Part shown: positions 60,169-64,000 of the stretch, piece by piece | Layout: every line of letters begins with the position of its first letter | How positions within the stretch are numbered: position 1 is the first letter of the stretch | NCBI RefSeq assembly: GCF_014250685.1 | Contig: NZ_JACFAJ010000006.1 | Coordinates: 186,001 to 250,000 of the forward strand | DNA from: Cetobacterium sp. 2A | GTDB lineage: Bacteria; Fusobacteriota; Fusobacteriia; Fusobacteriales; Fusobacteriaceae | Length of the DNA: 64,000 nt | Reading direction: 5' to 3' | Position numbers and translations under genes: made by a program | Notes under the pieces: model-generated | Told to the model about the DNA's origin: nothing | Seen by the model: only the letters and a program-made list of their open reading frames with translations | The model's database searches: none

Positions 60169-61071
60169 TTAATATACTTCTTTAGCGTTATCGACATCTT
60201 TTCCCAAAGCTACCTTTAAAGCTACTATGGCAACCTCTAGTTGAGATAAATCTGGCTCTTTTGTCGTTATCTTTTGTAATTCCATTCCCGGTGCTGCTAT
60301 AATTTTAACCCACCATTTATCTAAATTCTTGCTACTATATCTTTGAAGTTCATATGAAATTCCAGCTATTAGTGGCATAAATAAAACTCTTAAAATAACT
60401 TTAGTCATTATTTTTGTTGTAAAGCTAGTCGGTTGAGGAAGTATAAAGTCTAACGTTGAAAAGACTATTATTGCAATAAACATAACTATTAGTAAAAAAC
60501 TAGTTCCACATCTAGGATGTAGTGTTGTATATTTCTTTGCATTTTCTGGTGTCAATTCCAATCCTTCTTCAAAAGTATAAATAGACTTATGTTCTGCACC
60601 GTGATACTGAAAAACTCTTTGAATATCTTTAGAGAATGAAATAATCCAAATATAAAGTACGAAAAAGACTAATCTTAATCCCCCTTCCAAGATGTTTGAA
60701 TGAATTTTATTATCTTTAAAAATAAATCCACTAATTAACGACGGTAAAACTATAAATAGTCCAATTCCTAGAGCTAAAGATGCCACTGTTGTCAAAACAG
60801 CTTCTTTCTGAGACAACTGCTTGTTTTCTTCTTCTTCAGATTGATTAGCTGAAAATGTAAGTTCTTTTAAACCAAGAACTAACGAATCAAAAAGCATAAC
60901 CGCTCCTCTAACAAATGGAATCTTTGAAAGATTTCCACGCTTTGAAGAGATACTTGTTTTTTTATATACTATTTCGCCATTTGGTCTTCTTACCGCTGTA
61001 GCAAGAGTGTCCATACTTCTCATCATAACACCCTCAATAACAGCTTGTCCACCAACATTTACTTTTGCCAT
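60169..61071 (-). CDS. DUF1385 membrane protein, YqhQ-like
   Basis: A 300-residue membrane protein beginning MAKVNVGGQAVIEGVMMR, the signature of the DUF1385/YqhQ family, with VFQYHGAEHKSIYTFE and HPRCGTSFLL conserved further on. About four to five membrane helices lie between 95 and 245. The molecular function is not established. ATG 61071 is preceded by GGGTGA. It is first of a two-gene unit with the cysteine-rich protein. Confidence 0.88.
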   Translation of the reverse strand: MAKVNVGGQAVIEGVMMRSMDTLATAVRRPNGEIVYKKTSISSKRGNLSKIPFVRGAVMLFDSLVLGLKELTFSANQSEEEENKQLSQKEAVLTTVASLALGIGLFIVLPSLISGFIFKDNKIHSNILEGGLRLVFFVLYIWIISFSKDIQRVFQYHGAEHKSIYTFEEGLELTPENAKKYTTLHPRCGTSFLLIVMFIAIIVFSTLDFILPQPTSFTTKIMTKVILRVLFMPLIAGISYELQRYSSKNLDKWWVKIIAAPGMELQKITTKEPDLSQLEVAIVALKVALGKDVDNAKEVY

Positions 61072-61097
61072 TATAATCACCCTATATAATTTTATTT

Positions 61098-61126
61098 AAA
61101 AAAAGAGAGTTAATTACTTAACTCTC
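61098..61126 (-). terminator. Terminator of the nucleoside ABC transporter operon
   Basis: A nine-base-pair stem (61105-61113 with 61118-61126) with a 4-base loop, followed on the minus strand by seven T residues. Confidence 0.85.
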
Positions 61127-61158
61127 CCATTTTAATCATATCATATTTTTTTTAATTA

Positions 61159-62040
61159 TTAAATAGTATTTTTATCATATGGTTTTCCAGTCGCACTTGG
61201 TGCTACTGCTTTTCCAACAACTCCAGCTAGAGCTAGAAGAGTTAGTATGTATGGTATCATTTGAATAAATTGTGGTGGAATAAATGTTACATATTGTTGA
61301 ATTAAAGTTTGAGCTGCATCTGCAAATCCAAATAATAAACTTGCAAATATTACACCCTTTGGATTCCATTTACCAAATACTAATGCAGCTAGGGCAATAA
61401 ATCCTCTTCCTGCTGACATCTCTTTTGTAAATTGAGCCAAGGCACCTATTGAAAGGTATGATCCTCCAATTCCAGCTAAAACTCCTGATAAAATTACTCC
61501 AAAATATCTTACTTTATAAACATCTATTCCAACTGTATCAGCTGCCAAAGGATATTCTCCAACCGCTCTGATTCTAAGTCCAGTTACTGTTTTAAATAAG
61601 AAATAATTTGCCCAAATAGCTAGTCCATATATTAAAAATATTATCACCGAGAATCCTAAAACCATTGGAGATCTAGGAACTATTGGTGTATTTGCAGACT
61701 GATTAAATAAAACTCTTAACATAAAAACTGTAAATCCTGAAGCAAAAAGATTTATAGCGATTCCAGAAACAACTTGGTTTCCTTTGTACTTGATACTAAT
61801 TATTGCGTGAATCAGTGCCATAACTCCACCTGCTGCCGCTCCACCCAATACTCCGATAACCCAGCTTCCTGTATAGTATGATGTTACTGCTGCTGAAAAA
61901 GCACCCATTAACATCATTCCTTCTAATCCTATGTTTACAACTCCTGAAACTTCAGAAAACATTCCGCCAATAGCTGTTATAAGAATAGGTGCAGCTTGTC
62001 TAAGGGTTGCTAAAATTAAACTGATTATTATATTTGCCAT
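61159..62040 (-). CDS. BMP-type nucleoside ABC transporter permease (NupQ-like)
   Basis: A 293-residue inner-membrane permease of the branched-chain/ribose family. The GMFSEVSGVVNIGLEGMMLMGAF start is diagnostic of the BMP-type nucleoside uptake permeases (NupQ/YufQ), and RAVGEYPLAADTVGIDV forms the ATPase-coupling loop. Its ATG shares one base with the preceding stop (TAATG). It is the last gene of the transporter operon. Confidence 0.88.
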   Translation of the reverse strand: MANIIISLILATLRQAAPILITAIGGMFSEVSGVVNIGLEGMMLMGAFSAAVTSYYTGSWVIGVLGGAAAGGVMALIHAIISIKYKGNQVVSGIAINLFASGFTVFMLRVLFNQSANTPIVPRSPMVLGFSVIIFLIYGLAIWANYFLFKTVTGLRIRAVGEYPLAADTVGIDVYKVRYFGVILSGVLAGIGGSYLSIGALAQFTKEMSAGRGFIALAALVFGKWNPKGVIFASLLFGFADAAQTLIQQYVTFIPPQFIQMIPYILTLLALAGVVGKAVAPSATGKPYDKNTI

Positions 62041-63089
62041 TAGTTTGCCTCCCCTTTCTTTTCAAGCTTTTGAATCCATACTCTTATCATGTTCTCTGCT
62101 GCAATAAGAAGTATTATTATTGCTTGAATCATGATTATAATTTGGCTTGGAACTGATGTATTAAATTGCATCGCTCTTCCTCCAACTCTTAAAGCTGCAA
62201 AAAGTATCGCTGCCAATAATGCCCCTACGGGATTATTCTTACCAAGTAATGCAACAGCTATTCCGTCAAATCCATAAGAAGCTGTTAATCCCTGCTTGTA
62301 AGAGAATTGTCCAACTCCTCCAAGAACTCTTTCTACTCCTCCAAGACCTGCTAAAAATCCTGATATTCCAAATATTAGTACTATTATTCTTTTAACATTA
62401 ATACCATTATTTTCTGCAGCTGTTTGATTATATCCAACAGCTTTTATTTGGTATCCAATTATTGTCTTTTCTAAAATAAACCATACTAACCCAACACATA
62501 CAAGAGCTACTATAAATCCATAGTTTAGAGGTACGTTTATAGGAAGAAGTTTTCCTAATCTTGCAGCTTCAATAACTGGTGGAGTCTGTGGACTTGTTCC
62601 TATTGCTTTTAATGGATAGTTTAAACAATATTGTTCAAAACTCATCGCAATATAGTTTAACATTATAGTTGAGATTACTTCATGAATTCCTAATTTAGCT
62701 TTTAACATTCCTGCTATTCCAGCCCATAAGAATCCAGCTAAACCTCCTACTATAAGAATAACATATACGTTACTTATCATAGTATTTGTTATAAATCCTC
62801 CAATGGCAGCAGCTGTTAATCCCGCCATTACCATCTGTCCTTGAGCACCTATATTGAACATTCCACCTTTGAATGCAAAAAGTACTGCAAGACCTGTGAA
62901 GACCATAGGTGTAGCTTCTAATAATGTTCTTGCTATAGCAGTCTTTCCAGAGAATGCTCCTGCAAATAGGTAATAGTAAGCTTTCACTGGACTTTCACCT
63001 AAATACATTATTATACCTGCTCCAATCAATAATGCTATTAATACAGCAACTATTGGCACTAATACATTTGTCATTTTACTCTTAATCAA
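62040..63089 (-). CDS. BMP-type nucleoside ABC transporter permease (NupP-like)
   Basis: A permease of about 349 residues and the partner of the next gene: ATPMVFTGLAVLFAFKGGMFNIGAQGQMVMAGL and KAVGYNQTAAENNGINV are typical of NupP/YufP. I favour TTG 63089 because GGGTGG lies just upstream; an in-frame GTG at 63098 has no ribosome site. It overlaps the end of the ATPase gene, so all three are translationally coupled. Confidence 0.88.
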   Translation of the reverse strand: MIKSKMTNVLVPIVAVLIALLIGAGIIMYLGESPVKAYYYLFAGAFSGKTAIARTLLEATPMVFTGLAVLFAFKGGMFNIGAQGQMVMAGLTAAAIGGFITNTMISNVYVILIVGGLAGFLWAGIAGMLKAKLGIHEVISTIMLNYIAMSFEQYCLNYPLKAIGTSPQTPPVIEAARLGKLLPINVPLNYGFIVALVCVGLVWFILEKTIIGYQIKAVGYNQTAAENNGINVKRIIVLIFGISGFLAGLGGVERVLGGVGQFSYKQGLTASYGFDGIAVALLGKNNPVGALLAAILFAALRVGGRAMQFNTSVPSQIIIMIQAIIILLIAAENMIRVWIQKLEKKGEAN

Positions 63090-64000
63090 GTTTACCACCC
63101 GCCATTAAAATTCCTATTTTTTCTTCACTAGCCTCTTCTCTATCTAAAACTCCTGTTATTTTACCTGAACACATAACAGCTATTCTATCCGAAAGATTAA
63201 GTATCTCAGACAACTCTGATGATACAACCAGAACTGCCTTACCTTTTGCCTTTTCAGCTAAAATCATTTTATGGATAGATTCTATGGCACCAATATCTAC
63301 CCCTCTAGTTGGCTGTGCTGCAATTATAAAAGTATTATTAACTTTTTCTAATTCTCTTGCTACTATTATCTTTTGCTGATTTCCACCTGATAGTCTTCCA
63401 AATTCTACAGAAGTATCTCTAGGTCTTACATCATATTTTTCCATGAAATTCTTAGCATCTGCTTTTAGTTTTTTAAAGTTCAATAATCCTCTCAATGAGT
63501 ATTTATCTCTTTCTACTCCTAAAGCAAAGTTTTCCATAACACTAAATTCACAAACTGCTGCTCTTTTATGTCTATCTTCTGGAATATGAGCCAGTCCCAT
63601 CTGCGAAATTTTTCTTGGAGAAAATTCTGTAATATCTTTATCTTTTAAAATTATCTCACCTTCATATATCGGAATCAGTCCAGTTAGCGCTTCTACAAGC
63701 TCTGTTTGACCACTTCCTTCAACTCCAGCTATTCCAAGAACTTCTCCCTCTCTAACGTAGAATGATACTCCATTTACTTTAAAAACATTTTTATTATTTT
63801 TAACAAATATGTTTTTAGCTTCTACTACTTTTTCTCCAATTTCTGTTTCTGGTCTTTCTGTAGTAAATAATACTGCTCTTCCAACCATTGCGTTTGCTAT
63901 TTTCTCTTTCGTTGCCTCTGTAGTTGGGAAAGTAGCAACATCTTTTCCTCTTCTTATTACTGTAATATTATCTGAGATATCTAAAACCTCTTGTAATTTA
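63082..64000 (-). CDS. BMP-type nucleoside ABC transporter ATPase (NupO-like), partial
   Basis: The C-terminal part of a duplicated ATPase, open to the right edge. The linker MVGRAVLF is followed by the second nucleotide-binding domain: GIAGVEGSGQTELVEALTG (the relaxed P-loop of this half), LSGGNQQKIIVAREL and a Walker B region ending PTRGVD. The stretch LDISDNITVIRRGKDVATF upstream is the end of the first domain. A surface lipoprotein binding the nucleoside would be expected just beyond the window. Simple-sugar ATPases (RbsA-like) are the alternative, but the permeases favour nucleosides. Confidence 0.9.
   Translation of the reverse strand, partial: KLQEVLDISDNITVIRRGKDVATFPTTEATKEKIANAMVGRAVLFTTERPETEIGEKVVEAKNIFVKNNKNVFKVNGVSFYVREGEVLGIAGVEGSGQTELVEALTGLIPIYEGEIILKDKDITEFSPRKISQMGLAHIPEDRHKRAAVCEFSVMENFALGVERDKYSLRGLLNFKKLKADAKNFMEKYDVRPRDTSVEFGRLSGGNQQKIIVARELEKVNNTFIIAAQPTRGVDIGAIESIHKMILAEKAKGKAVLVVSSELSEILNLSDRIAVMCSGKITGVLDREEASEEKIGILMAGGKLD

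Noticed and set aside
61175-61369. Second small frame inside the NupQ-like permease gene on the same strand
   Set aside because: A low-complexity Ser/Cys/Asn-rich shadow frame without a start signal.

Overview
The window is a 64 kb stretch of a low-GC, AT-rich chromosome. It most likely comes from a Fusobacteriota member (Fusobacterium/Cetobacterium-like). Several things point there together. The gene content mixes Gram-positive-like informational and cell-wall genes (ricT, yqeH, pgpH, cvfB, a PASTA-bearing PBP, a dprA-topA-trmFO-xer-hslV order) with Gram-negative outer-membrane genes (a kdsC-like KDO-8-P phosphatase and a LolDE-type exporter). Fermentation genes (adhE, pyruvate:ferredoxin oxidoreductase, ackA, pta) indicate an anaerobe. 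The genus is inference. I see no prophage, insertion sequence or CRISPR array, and no stretch over 300 bases lacks a gene candidate; 3580-4108 holds only small ORFs.

Layout. 1-3.6 kb: tail of trxB, a small alternative sigma factor, ruvC, cvfB and a lysine exporter split into two ORFs. 3.6-4.1 kb: a promoter-driven small secreted peptide gene. 4.1-11.4 kb: a minus-strand operon encoding a JAMM-DinG helicase fusion, pgpH, ybeY, a diacylglycerol-kinase/PAP2 fusion and a lipase-like protein. 11.6-15.1 kb: rpsT, kdsC and adhE. 15.3-19.1 kb: holA, an orphan ABC permease and a methyltransferase. 19.2-19.8 kb: a seven-tRNA operon (Gly-Lys-Glu-Val-Asp-Thr-Leu) with a consensus promoter and a terminator. 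19.8-28.1 kb: a cell-wall/replication operon (ftsI-like PBP, priA, def, divIC, glpX, a membrane protein, a GHL10-type glycosidase). 28.1-34.1 kb: pta, ackA and the pyruvate oxidoreductase.

34.2-48.6 kb: ftsY, an FAD dehydrogenase, a pseudopilin-like protein, yqeH, hslV, a tyrosine recombinase with a degenerate active site, trmFO, topA, dprA, a TPR lipoprotein-like protein, xseA and uvrB. 48.6-54.0 kb: one long operon for cobalamin nucleotide-loop assembly (cobU-S-C-T), continuing into radC, ricT and trmN6. 54.1-58.5 kb: hpf, lolD/lolE and recQ. 58.6-59.7 kb: mnmH (tRNA 2-selenouridine synthase) interrupted by a single-base frameshift. 59.7-59.8 kb: a lone 5S rRNA gene with its own promoter. 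59.8-64 kb: a cysteine-rich small protein, a YqhQ-like protein and a BMP-type nucleoside ABC transporter that runs off the right edge.

Most genes are in tight operons with ATGA/TAATG-type overlaps, strong AGGAGG ribosome sites and clear intrinsic terminators. The observations most worth checking are: the frameshifted mnmH at an A-run, the solo 5S gene whose -35 box lies inside the upstream coding sequence, the Xer-like protein missing two catalytic residues next to an hslV without hslU, the JAMM-helicase fusion, and the small secreted peptide with repeated ATGT motifs.
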